DNA of 64,000 nucleotides from positions 5,518,001-5,582,000 of the forward strand of contig NW_027331831.1 of the NCBI RefSeq assembly GCF_033568475.1, read 5' to 3'. The translations under genes and the position numbers were made by a program. Shown here piece after piece: positions 12,059 through 23,600 of this stretch. The notes under the pieces are model-generated. The model saw only the letters and a list, made by a program, of their open reading frames with translations, had not been told where the DNA came from and did not search any database. Source of the stretch: Henckelia pumila (lineage: Eukaryota > Streptophyta > Magnoliopsida > Lamiales > Gesneriaceae). Numbering within the stretch: the stretch's first letter is position 1; every line of letters starts with the position of its first letter.

Positions 12059-13933
12059 GAGATGATTCTTTGAGCTGCATATTAATGGAGACAGGCATTT
12101 TGAATATTACATCATAAGCCTCAATTTTCAGTGTCTAGTTTTATGTAGTTTGATGTCCCAGACAGTTTTGCCTACTGAAAATTTCTTCATTTGGTAATTG
12201 GGTATAATTTATCGTCTTAAATCGGTTTTTGTAATGAACCAGTCCTTGCTGTATGTATCTTCGTTTTTGAATCTTGAACGGAAAAGCCGAGACTTGAAAT
12301 GATGTATCACATTTTGGAAGCCTTAGCTGAATGTAAATGAAGCCATATTCCCCGGGTGTCATCATGTTTTTCATATATCTTCATCAGGTCTGCTATGTTA
12401 TATACTTATATGGAAACAAAAGCTTGGAGTCGTAGTGATTAGGATGCGAAGGGTGGTTTATGTATATTGTATATAGACTACGAAATGATTATGTTATGGA
12501 AAAAAATTGAGGGATACACGCTTGAGATGATATCGGTACGTAAAAAGGCGACCTATAAAGGATCCAGTTAAGACATGGGAAGCTATGACTAGTGCCCATG
12601 TTACTAAAGGAAGAGGTATATCAAAATATACTTTGATAAATAACGATTAAGTGTGTGATATACATTATTTAAAAATATAGATCAATATATTATAGGAGAT
12701 AGTCGCCCCCACTTGGTGAGATAAATTCTTGTGGTGGTTGTCTAAACGAAAAATGAGACTAAGAAAATTTCATGCAAGCGGAATAAGATATATAAAATTA
12801 TATTTTTAAAACTATTTGTATACATATTAATATATATGTCCAATAGTTTTTTCGTCTGTCATATGTGTTATTTTATTATTGGATTAATTACATATATTAT
12901 CTCGATAAAATCACTTTGTTAACTTTTTTTTTTTTTTCTTTTCAAATTTTAAGCATAAATATTATTAAAAAACACACACGAACAAAGGGCGAACGGGTGA
13001 AAGAAAATATTAATATGGCAACGTCGGTCTGTTCTTCTATTTTACGTAGTAAGATTTTTTTATTACTTTTGAGCTGAAAGCCTCGAAAAAATGAAGAGTT
13101 TAATGTTAATATCGCAATCTATTTCCCTCTTACGATTCGAGAATTTCAATCGATTGCATTGACTTTTGATTCCTTTGCGTTACTACACATAATGTTTTTC
13201 TTTATGTGGGTTTGTTCTATTTCTCCAGAATATTAAGAAAAATCTTATCTTCACTGAAGTGTTATGCCTCATCGTTCAAGAAAAAATTCTTGAATTTTAT
13301 TGAAGATACAGTATAGAAGTTTAATCTTTTCAAGATTCGAGGGGATTAATGAAGGGTCATGAAGCAAAGGTACTACTTTTCTACAAAATGTAATTGACCA
13401 AGGTTGTTTTTGTTTTAATATCAACTCTCAACTTCGCTTGTTACGGGGAAGTTTCGTGAGAAAGCCGATGCTTAACCAGTAATTTAGTTCAATTTGGGGT
13501 GAAACTTAAAATTTTAGAAAATCTTGTTATTAGAAGTTGATTTTTTTTCCCAATTCTCTAGGGATGGACCTTGGCAACCCGGAGTTCGATTTGAGCTGAT
13601 GAATTGAAATAGAATGATTTTTATGTTATTGGTATGATTTTCTAGAATAGGCAGTCAATCCATTAGTGCCTCAGAAGCTTTAGTTATATTCGGTGGGCAC
13701 TTTTTACGGGGAGTCGATGGGGAATTGCCTGATAAGATTTGGATAATGGTAAATGACAAAATTTATGCTACATACGGAATTAGAACTGACTTGGCATTTG
13801 GCTGATTTATTGACGGAACTGTTTTTACAACTTCATATGCACGATAATAAAACATTGTAGTATCAATTCCTAGTTGATGCTTTTTAGCATTTCGAAGTTA
13901 TAGTTTTGTAATTTTTTGTTTTTATCATGGCAG
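12059..13933. other. Intergenic and 5' leader of the SWIM gene, no gene seen
   Basis: The first 350 bases are probably the 3' UTR of the preceding gene. The stretch 12,400-12,960 is AT-rich without a pattern I can name. The stretch 12,970-13,930 probably contains the promoter, a leader and a 5' UTR intron of the next gene. A pyrimidine tract ending in GCAG immediately before ATG 13934 looks like a 3' splice site directly at the start codon. I see no RNA gene or mobile element. Confidence 0.45.
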
Positions 13934-16900
13934 ATGGCTAGGATGGAAGACATACTAAGTCTTCCTGTGCAGGATCCTCCGTATGCAGAGTTTTCGGCAG
14001 CTCATATAAATTGGGTGAAAGTGGAAGGTGGCCGTCAAGGTGGTGACGATATAGCGATTATTCCTTTTTCTAGAGTGGATGATTTCGTAAAAGGTGAATC
14101 AAGTAATGCACAATGCCCAGCTAATTTTCGTGTGGAATCAAGAAGGAAGAGAAATGAAGGGAGTCTCCATAAACCCAGGGTCGATGGGTATCTCGAGTAC
14201 ACACTGTATGTCACTCCTTGTAAGTTTTATTTTATTAATATGCTCTCTTGGAAATCATTCTTGAACTGGAATTGCATGTTGATAATGATGCCAACAAGAT
14301 GCACCATTCTTTTCTTTTTTAAAAATAAAAATAAAAATTTAAAATATTAGTATTATTATTATTTTTTAATATATCAAAATTTATCGATGGAGTCTTAAGA
14401 TTATCAAATCATTCAATTATTAATCGAGGACAATATGGGTAGCTAACCAATTGATAAGTAGTTGATTTGAGGTTTTTGTCTGGATTCCCAAAGTGCAACC
14501 TAATATCTTATTCTTTTCGGCAATTGGGGTGCGTCTCCACGGATGTACATTCTACTAGCTCAATATATCCTAAAAGATCTTTGTTACTGTAAATTTGTTG
14601 CAAATTCATTAATATGGTTTTGAAAGGAACTAAGCTAGAATCGGTGATGATCCTTTTTTTCCTCCTTTCGCGGACATACAGGTATTGGTGCTCTTATGGT
14701 CCTGAAGATTACCGGGATGTTGACTCTAATATTGGGGAAAACTCAATAATGAAACCTTCTTCTGGTAAGGGAAGTAGACCTGGGAGACGACACATGATGA
14801 GGGGTTGTCTTTGTCATTTTACAGTCAAACGCTTATACCCTCGGCCTCTTCTTGCTCTTGTCATCTACAATCAGAGATATCACATCGATAAAACCGGAGC
14901 TCCATGCCACGGAATTCTTGATCAGGAAGCTGTTGGAACAAGGGCAATGTATGCTCCACGAATATCTGAGGAACTACGACAGAAGGTGATGTCCATGCTC
15001 CATGTCGGAATATCATTAGATGCAATAGTCCAGAATCACATGGAAGAAGTGCAGAGGCATGGAGGGCCACTCAATAGGGATGATTTCCTCACACGTAATG
15101 ATGTGCGTAACATGGAAAGGCTTATCCGCTCCACTTCTCATGAATTTCATTCCAATGATCAATCCAGTGTAAAAATATGGGTGCACCGCCACCAGAAACA
15201 TGTTTTCCACTATCATGAGAACTCAGGTTCAGAGCCTTTCATATTAGGAATACAGACAGACTGGCAGCTGCAGCAGATGCTTCGCTGTGGACATAATGGA
15301 TCTGTAGCTTTTCATTCAGTGTTTGGTTCTAAGAAAATTAAGGTTGTCTCTTTGCTGTCTTCTCAGCAATTACCTTTTAACGTTGGTGATTTAATATTCC
15401 TTGTTAGAACCTGAGCCTTCAAACTTGCATGTTTGACTGCTGCTGTTTCTCGAAGGACAAGATAATAGTAATCGAGACAACTATCTAAAAAAAGTAGAGT
15501 CGGTGCACTTGCATTTCTGATATACTTTCATTATTTTAACACCTTGATTTGAAAGAACTATACTAATAAGGTTTAATAGCTCAGTAATTTTAAATTATGT
15601 TCTCCTTTTTATCTCTACAGTTTTCCCTATGCTCTCTTCTTGCATTTGACTCAAGTCAGAACGCAATCCCTGTTGCCTGGGTGATTACCTCCTGTTCTGT
15701 TGGTCAAGATGTTTGCAAGTGGGTATTGCCTCTAGTTGAAAGAATACGGGGTAAGGACCCCAGGTGGAGACCTAATGCAATTTTTGTGGACGATCCCTCT
15801 GTAGATGCTTTGGTTATTCGGTAAACCTAACAACTTGGCCAGGTTATCTTTTGAATATTTGTATATTTTAAAAATTCACCTAATATCATGCATCTTCTTC
15901 ACAGAGAGGCCTTCCAATCCCGATTTCTATTATGCCTCTGGCATGTTCGCCGCGGTTGGCTTAAAAGTTTATTGAAATATTGTAACAATTTCAATGTGCA
16001 AAAAGAGATGTTCAAGCACCTAGGCAGGATTTTGTACGGCACAAAAAGTGGGCTGAGCACTGGCGATACTCTTGAAGAGTTCATGCAAATATATGTGGAT
16101 CAGTCTGCCTTTATACACCATTTCAAAATCAAATGGTTACCAAAAATAGGTTTGCATCCTCCTTATTCTTTATTTTGGTGGAGATGTGTTTTGCATTTAT
16201 TTCTTGGCTGACGGTCCCCTCAATATTTGTAGGAACCATGTTGCTCTATATTTTATCTAAACTCAAAACTATATTGTAGTATATCTATTTATTTATGTTT
16301 TTTAATATGTAGTTCATGGAAATCATTTTTTAACTTGTGATAGTCTTTGCTGGCAGAATTGTGGATCAACTGTGTTAGGACTCTCCCGGTGGCCAGCCAA
16401 GAGCCTTGTGCATCAATAGAATCTTATCATCTAAGATTAAAGTCTAAAGTGCTGAGCAAACTACCGGAAAATTCTTTTCAGAGGGTCGATTTCTTGTTAC
16501 ATGAGTTAACAACTCAATTTCACTCTTGCTATTGGTTCGAACAATATACAGCTGAAACTGGGCATTTTAAAAACTCGAGGGATGGTTTCAGCGTAATGAA
16601 CTCTTGGAATCTAGCCATGCAAATCCCTGATGTTGACGTTTTATTGGATGAGGAAAATCTCGAGGTTGCCAAAGTTGTTTCTCAGGCAGATAGAAGCATG
16701 GTATATACAGTTTGGAATCCTGGTTTTGAATTCGGAATCTGTGACTGTTCTTGGTCTATGATCGGTAATATGTGTAAGCACGTGATCAAGGTTGCAATCT
16801 TCTGTCGAAATTGTCAAGTAGCAAGGCCATTATTATCTGCTCAAGTTTATAGGCGAGCATTGCTTAATATGCTACAGAATCTGCCAGACGATCCTCTGGT

Positions 16901-17048
16901 TCTTGAACATTCCATTGCACATTTAACACGGTTACAACAAGATATAAAAAACTTGGAGGATTTGTCAAACAATGGATTGCTTCAGCCATTGCCTTCGAGT
17001 ACAAACTCGACACTAGCTGATAACCTCCAAAACTTTCCACGAATTTGA
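13934..17048 (+). CDS. MULE-derived SWIM zinc-finger protein
   Basis: This is a plant protein of the domesticated Mutator-transposase type, related to FAR1/MUG-like proteins and closest by memory to Arabidopsis AT1G60560. Five exons fit in phase: 13934-14205, 14682-15342, 15621-15820, 15905-16149 and 16357-17048, giving 689 residues against about 700 in that relative. The N-terminus MARMEDILSLPVQDPP and LEYTLYWCSYGPED are family hallmarks. A Cys/His segment (RGCLCHFTVKRL) resembles the FAR1 zinc-binding part. The central region (LLAFDSSQNAIPVAWVITS, FVDDPSVD, LCLWHVRRGWLKSL) is the RNase-H-like transposase core. The SWIM finger is CDCSWSMIGNMCKH at residues 588-601, with the full CxC...CxH pattern. 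No terminal inverted repeats flank the gene and all exons are open, so it is a host gene. The function is probably DNA binding or regulation; the target is unknown. Confidence 0.92.
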
Positions 17049-18128
17049 TGATTGATCACTTAATTCTGTAATTACTTTTAAAGGGTCTCCTAATATGCGG
17101 CTTTGGAATCGAATTGAAAAGTGATCTCCAATGATTTCTTGTATACTTTACGAGATGTTTGGGGTCTTTTCGAGTGAGATATACTTCAGATCTTGCAATT
17201 GGATGGATTACTTTTCTGGTGAGTATTTTATCACAACTTTGTCTGAAGTTCGAGATTTTTCGTCAAATAAAAACATGGGTAGTGTTTGGTTCTATTTTCC
17301 AGCGTTGCTAGAAAATATTTGCTAAGAATGTGGTTCAAGAAAATGAATTGCGGAAAATGATAAGTATTTGATTTGATTTTTTTAAGAAGAAAATTCTGTC
17401 TCCTATAGAATGTATTAGTTTATCACTTCTTTAATAGTTATTTTAATATTGAAATAATTTTTATGGGGTTAAAATATAATACAACGGCTGACATATCTTT
17501 GTGATTGGCAGAAAGTTGAACTTAAAAAAAATGCTTGCGTAGAAAAATAAGAAATGGGATGAAATTTTGTCTTGGGAAACATATTGATGATTTTTGTTAT
17601 GGTTCTCTGTCAAACGGTAAAGGCAAAGGGTCCAGATCTTATACTCATTGAATTTTGTATTATTAAATGCTACTGTTTATGCACGAGGAACTGCAGATGA
17701 TTTGAAAGAAGGTATGAATCTGAATATGATCCTTTTTTTTCCGTAAGCAGTAGAATCATTGTCAGTGCAGTGCGTTCTCCTACATGAATCGGTATAGTTT
17801 CATCACAAGCGAGAAAGTTCTTTCTTGTACCTGCTTTTGATCTTTCTTTTAGCTTTGATATTCCTTGTTGGTGGCATCCTGAGACAAGCAATTCATTCTT
17901 CTAAAAATGAACGTTACAGGATTGGCTTGATGTGCAGTTAGGACCGAAAGAAGTGAGGATTCATTGTTGATGGGACCACAATTACTGACTTGATGGTGGA
18001 GCAATTTCTTCAACATGTGGAAGTTGTGATGAGGTTGAGAATGGAGATGAATTAAAGAATATGATTTTGGAAGAGAGGACTGAGTTGTTAAACATGGACA
18101 TGTCAGTGAAGGCTGGCTAGGTGAGATC
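17049..18128. other. Intergenic with a possible unidentified gene relic
   Basis: The first 300 bases should be the 3' UTR of the SWIM gene. At about 17,640-18,120 the base composition becomes less AT-rich and a plus-strand stretch reads DWLDVQLGPKEVRI before it is interrupted. More short coding-like pieces follow (NGDELKNMILEERTELLNMD). I cannot name a parent gene. It could be a decayed exon or chance. Confidence 0.3.
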
Positions 18129-19622
18129 TTAATCAGTTAATCGCGGAGGCGGAGGCATTGGTACACAACCTGGCGGAGGCGGAGGCGGAGGCGGAGGCAT
18201 TGGTACACAACCTGGCGGAGGCGGAGATGTTGGTACACAACCTGGCGGTGGCGGTGGCGATGGTGGTGGCAGTGGTGGATGGTTAGGGGGTGATGGAGGT
18301 GGAGGTGGAGGTGGAGGTGGAGAAAACAAGGGCGGAGGTGAGTAAGTCAAGGGTGGGGGTGGTGGGCTTTTTGCAGGTGGTGGTGGGCAAGGTAACGGTG
18401 GAGGAGAAACAGGCGGCGGTGGAGAATAAATTGGTTCGGGAGATGATGGAGCTGGTGGCGGAGAGCTACCACAGTTGAAACTGCTACAATTGACCCTCTG
18501 AGACAAAAACTTCTTACACTGGACCTCTGATCTTTGCATCGGCCTTCCTCTTAAACAGTTCTTTCTGTCTTCAAATTTAGTTGATTTCAAGCAAGCCGGA
18601 GCCTCAGCCCAGAAAAAGTTGTGATTGAATGAAAAGCTTACTAAATTTGTGAGCGAACATGTCCTCATAGAAATTGTCCCCGACATCATGTTATGGGCCA
18701 CATTCAGTTGCTCCAAGCTCGTCATATCTCCTATGCTTTCAGGTAACGGCCCCATTATTCGGTTTCGGCTCAAATCTAGCACAGTCAAGTTCTTCAGCTT
18801 TCCAATCTCGCATGGAAAACATGACGAAAGACCGTTGTTTCTAAGAATAAGTTCTTGCAGAGTCCTTGCCATCTGGCCTAAACTTACTGGTACACATCCC
18901 TCAAGCTTATTATTGGCCATAACGAGGACGGAGACGGGGGAGTTACCAATATTATCAGGTAGCGATGAAGAAAATTTATTGTTGTTTACAAGAATGGCAT
19001 CAAATTCTTTCTCAAATAGCTTACTTGGGAGCTCGCCTTCAAATTCATTGTACCGAATGTCAAGATACTTCAGGATCGGCAACTGGAGAAGAAGGTCAGG
19101 AAACTTACCCGAGAAGCGGTTGTTACTGAGATCTATCTCAAAAAGTAGCTTCAAATTCAAGAAACTCTGTGGAATGGTACCACAAAAACGGTTCGAGTTG
19201 ACATGAAACAAGGCAATATCATAAAGCAGCCCGAGTTCATGGGGTAGGTGCCCCGCAATGTCACCGTGGGTAATATCGATACCAGAAACCGTACGCTGAA
19301 AAGGGTCATCAGGTGCTGGCCAGCAGAACACACCAGTGTAGTTACACACATCAGATCCAACCCAATCCGCAGTTATGTTGTTTGGATCAGATATCATGGA
19401 TTCTTTCCAAGATTGCAGTGCTATATAAGCATTCTTCATTCTTGTGTTCTCGAACCATAGCCATGGCTGGATGGCTAGAGGGTCCCCATTGTAGGACAAG
19501 AGCCGCCTATGGTTGTGAAAATGATTGTGGTCATCAAAACTCGCACGAAGATGAGGTGAGAGGAACAGAAGGGTAAAGACGACGTATAAGGAAGCACGAA
19601 TATGGAGAATCTTGTTCTTCAT
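18129..19622 (-). CDS. Leucine-rich repeat extensin-like (LRX) cell-wall protein
   Basis: This is a single-exon gene of 497 residues. Residues 1-28 form a signal peptide (basic start, then YVVFTLLFLSPHLRA). The N-terminal domain that precedes the repeats contains SDVCNYTGVFCWPAPDDP. About ten LRRs follow (for example LLFEIDLSNNRFSGKFPDLL and NLTVLDLSRNRIMGPLPESI). A Cys-rich hinge comes next (CLRGRPMQRSEVQCKKF, VNCSSFNC), then a Pro-rich extensin tail with SPPPP-type motifs. LRX proteins sit in the wall, and in known members the LRR part binds RALF peptides and partners with the receptor kinase FERONIA. The tail here is short (about 110 residues), lacks long runs of YVY cross-linking motifs and ends with repeated PPPPGCVP units, which is unusual. 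Only the SPPPP motifs predict arabinosylated hydroxyproline. The start at 19622 is fixed by the signal peptide. Confidence 0.93.
   Translation of the reverse strand: MKNKILHIRASLYVVFTLLFLSPHLRASFDDHNHFHNHRRLLSYNGDPLAIQPWLWFENTRMKNAYIALQSWKESMISDPNNITADWVGSDVCNYTGVFCWPAPDDPFQRTVSGIDITHGDIAGHLPHELGLLYDIALFHVNSNRFCGTIPQSFLNLKLLFEIDLSNNRFSGKFPDLLLQLPILKYLDIRYNEFEGELPSKLFEKEFDAILVNNNKFSSSLPDNIGNSPVSVLVMANNKLEGCVPVSLGQMARTLQELILRNNGLSSCFPCEIGKLKNLTVLDLSRNRIMGPLPESIGDMTSLEQLNVAHNMMSGTISMRTCSLTNLVSFSFNHNFFWAEAPACLKSTKFEDRKNCLRGRPMQRSEVQCKKFLSQRVNCSSFNCGSSPPPAPSSPEPIYSPPPPVSPPPLPCPPPPAKSPPPPPLTYSPPPLFSPPPPPPPPPSPPNHPPLPPPSPPPPPGCVPTSPPPPGCVPMPPPPPPPPPGCVPMPPPPRLTD
18145..18260 (-). repeat. Tandem repeat encoding PPPPGCVP units in the LRX tail
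   Basis: Near-identical DNA units containing TTGGTACACAACCTGGCGGAGG recur three times, separated by different numbers of GGAGGC triplets. They encode three copies of PPPPGCVP near the C-terminus. The pattern points to recent slippage or unequal crossover within the coding region, with the frame kept. Confidence 0.75.
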
Positions 19623-20609
19623 GACCAGTTTTCGATCTTTTTTTCATTCAAATCGTCATGACAGGAATTTTCTATGGGATTTTGGGCAAGAATTTCGAGG
19701 TGGAGTAATCGTTTGACGCAAGATTTCAAGTGAAGAAGTGACACAGTTGTGCAGTTAGTAGACAGCACAAATGTAGCATGTAATTTGACTCTGCATATTT
19801 ATGTTGTGCAGGAGGCAGTTTGTTTAGATGAGCTAAAGATGGCTATATTGTGGGGACAAGGTAAGGGAAAGGCGTAGAATTGAATTTTTCTAAAGATGGT
19901 ACATATATCTATTTGATTTATTCTCCGGTAAAATAGCCTAAAAAGCTTCAGAAACTTTTATGGCAAATTTTGTGAGGTGAAATACGATCAATATTCATTT
20001 ATCAAATTAGTGAAAATTCCTTTTTTTTGACAGAAAAAATATTAATTTCGACATAATTAGGCATTTCTGTTAACAAATAAATCCCAGGTAAAAATTCCAA
20101 CTTGAGAACCACTGGAGCCCGAAATGAGAGCATTATCTACAATCACATTATTTATTATTCCCAGAATAAAAATTGGATCTTTAGTTTTATAAATCGAACA
20201 TGTATAAAAACTTTCAATAAATATTATTGAATTTAGGAAGAATATCATTTTTCCAGAATTATTCACAGACATCGTATCTGTAATAAGGTATTAAATGTTC
20301 GTTCTGTCTCTAATTATGATTTGTCGCGTTGCAATACAATAAATCCAGTTTTTGAATCTTCTTCCCTAAACAGAAATAAGCTTTGTGTTGAGTCTAATGG
20401 ATGAATGTGCAAACTGAACATTTAAAAAACTGAAGTAAGCCGTCTCCTTGCCCCGACTGCTCCTCCACGTTCAATGGGTGAGTAGGCATGTAGGAGTCTC
20501 TCTATCCTCTTACTTCTGCTCTTGAAAGCATCCCAAACAAAAGGGACATACAGAAATGGGAAAGAAACCAATTAGGAGCGCGCGGTTCTGCATGATAATA
20601 AATGAGAAA
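19623..20609. other. Intergenic: LRX promoter and 3' region of the aminopeptidase gene
   Basis: The stretch next to 19622 is the likely LRX promoter and leader; both flanking genes are on the minus strand. At 20,057-20,272 the minus strand holds a 71-codon open stretch (GSSGSQVGIFTWDLF among its residues). I cannot assign it to a family or extend it, so it is not called as a gene. The last 150 bases before 20,610 are probably the 3' UTR of the aminopeptidase gene. Confidence 0.45.
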
Positions 20610-23600
20610 CTAGAAATCCACTTTTAGCTTTTTGTCGATGCTTGAAAATGTTCTGTAAAATGCCTTGAAGTGTTTGTAAGCAATGTCCACGTCTTCTTTT
20701 CCACAGATTTCCCTCACACTGAAGATAAAGATAGGAAAGCAAATGGGAATATGAATATGAGGGAGTTATTTAATGCGAAACAGATATATGAATGCTGGTG
20801 TATCAGCATACATACAAGATGGCTTATTTCTTGCATAGCGCTTAGCCTGCATAGGAGAGCACAACGTGAAATAGGCATCAACTTATTAAAATGCTAACCT
20901 ATGCATAGATAGCTGAGCTATACCACAATCAACAGTACGAATTCCAACTCCTGAAGCAAGGATGGGACCTATGGTCGATCCACATCCCACATCATTTCTC
21001 ACAACAAATTCCTGCATAAACCAGGCACTACATTTAACAACTGCACTGCCTTGATATTGAAAACAGTAATCAGCACATCATCCACATTCACTACTTTCTC
21101 CAATCCCCCAGCCTTTTCCATCAACTACCAACAATTCTTCCCATTCCGGCTATAGTGAGATTGTTCTATCCAGTTCAGGATTTGAATTGAACGGTAGTCA
21201 GGTCTATCCCAGACAACTTGCTGATTGTAAACTCCGGCAAATATTGTTGTCTCTCATGACACTAAAAATTACACATCTATTAACTGAAGACAAGTTCTTT
21301 ATAACCGATTGCATCCCAAAATTGTTGAACTCGAAGAATACTTTTCACCCAGTATTTCAACAACATTATTAAAATAACCTTGCAACCCAAAATTGAAATA
21401 CATTAATGTTTTCAAAGCAGTATTTTTTTAATGAAATCTATCAACGCACTTAAAATGATAGACACTGCAACATGAGTACTAAAATTGAACCATAACACTT
21501 GTATAAAAAAAATTATATTGATCTATTTAAAAAAATAAATCATGTCGATACCATTTGGTTATCTTTAATATATAAATAATCACACGCATATGAAACATAT
21601 TATAAACACAATTTAGTGTCTTAATAACAAATTTGTTCCGTAGACAGTATGACTTATTATTCCATATTATTTTCTAATTTAGTGCAAATTATTTTTTTTG
21701 GCATTATTAACCATTGTCTAGCCTGACATCGAAATTGACACCAAAAGTAGGGATAACATTGACATAGAAAAACATGCACTAATCTAACCCAATAAAATTT
21801 TTAGTAGCTTGACCAAAAACAAAAGTCTTCTCGGCAGCAAATAAAACTAGAAAGATTGAGTAAGTATCAGGAAAAGCTCCTGGAACCAGAAATAAATAGC
21901 CAGAGGAAAGACATTGTACCAAATACAACTTTTCCAAGCCTATAAACTAGGAGGACAATTTTGAACTTTTCTTGCTATAAATGAGAATTTATGGGCCTAT
22001 TGAGTCCAATTCCGAAGGTGCAATGCAAATGAATCGCCAGGCCAAGTCTGCTATAGAATGAAGCTAAAATTCTCAGGATGACTCATTGTCATGCAAAACT
22101 AATGTCTCACTCAGAGGGCATGTGTCGAGAAATAGAAAATTTATAAAAAGTTAATATCTATTTTTTTTCCGATCTCACGCACCCTAGCGTGTAGGATTTA
22201 CTAAGACTTGGAAAGTAATCACCTGAACAGGAAGATTATGGATTTTTGCAACTTCTCTGAAAAGAAAACCTGTGATTCCACTTGTAGCATATCGTTGGTT
22301 AGCATTATGCTTGATCACGAGACCCTTCTGCAAAACTGGTCGATGGTTTTCTTCATGCTTATCCATAAAATTGGGGTGGACTCCATGTGCCATGTCAGCA
22401 GATACTGCAAAACAGCGCAAATAGTTAACACATTTCAGATTAAAACTTAGTCAATCCAAATTCCATGTACAAACACCCAGATTTAGAAAGGGCATAAACA
22501 AGGATCCCTTGCCCTAGTGGCAAAGGTGAGGCCCCAAGATCCTAGTGGTCTTGGGTTCAAATCTTACCGGCTGCGGGGATGTTTAGTTAGTGAGGTTAGG
22601 TTTAGGGAAATCCCCCACCCCCATTATATTAGGAAAAAAAAAGAAAGAAAGAAAAAGAAAAGGGCATATGAACTTGGGAAAGTAAATACCCAACAACCCT
22701 TAGATTGAGAATGCATCAATTCAAATAGCCAAGACCAAGTACATGCATACATCAATTACCAAGTTAAACTTCTAGCTATGTCTAAATAGCAGGCATACCT
22801 ACTCATAATCAAATAATTAATGATGGGCTACTCATAATCAAATAATTAATGATGGGTAGCTGGCGTTAAAAAAAGAGAACTCTTATATTTGAAAGGTTTC
22901 CATAGGCGCAGTAGTTATTTCACCACCACTATGAAATTTCCTGACCATTTGTCATTATCATGGCTATGTAAACATCTTACATATAAATAAATAAACAGGA
23001 AGGTGTTCGACATTTTCGAGTGCATGTTTCAATCATATATCAGCATCTATTCCTCTCTTGAGAATAACCCTAATCAACAAACTAATCAACAACTCTGAAA
23101 ATTCAATTTAGAAAAATGATCTTACAAAAAGGAGGTTGAGTCATGAGATAGAAACATGTACTCTAAAGAAAAATTTGAGTACCAAGAAATGAGTTACGAA
23201 TTGCACGAGCAAAGCTGCATTCACCGACAGTCTGTTGACCTAGATTAGCACTTATTCGCCTCATAGCTTCAAACATAGTTGGTGCACCAGCACCCTGGTA
23301 TGAATCTGAACCAACCTGTAAAATATTAACTCTATATCTGTCACTGTTTTTTATAATCTCACAATGAAATTTACAAAGCCCATTCTTTTGTCTTTGCAGT
23401 AAAGCTGTAATGATAGAGCTAAAATCTAACAATGTGCTGCAACAAATCTTTCAGTATGCATAGACATGTAATACTACTTTTTTCCCTCTTTTGTACGTTG
23501 AATTATCCAGGCAAAGTTAAGTGCCCTATGAGCTCGAAGCCTAAGGAACTGTATGAGATGATAGGAAAATCATGACTTCTGAGACACTAAATTAATACCA

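Noticed and set aside
20057-20272. A 71-codon minus-strand frame with GSSGSQVGIFTWDLF
   Set aside because: It has no start context, splice partner or recognisable family, and it lies between the 3' end of one gene and the promoter of another.
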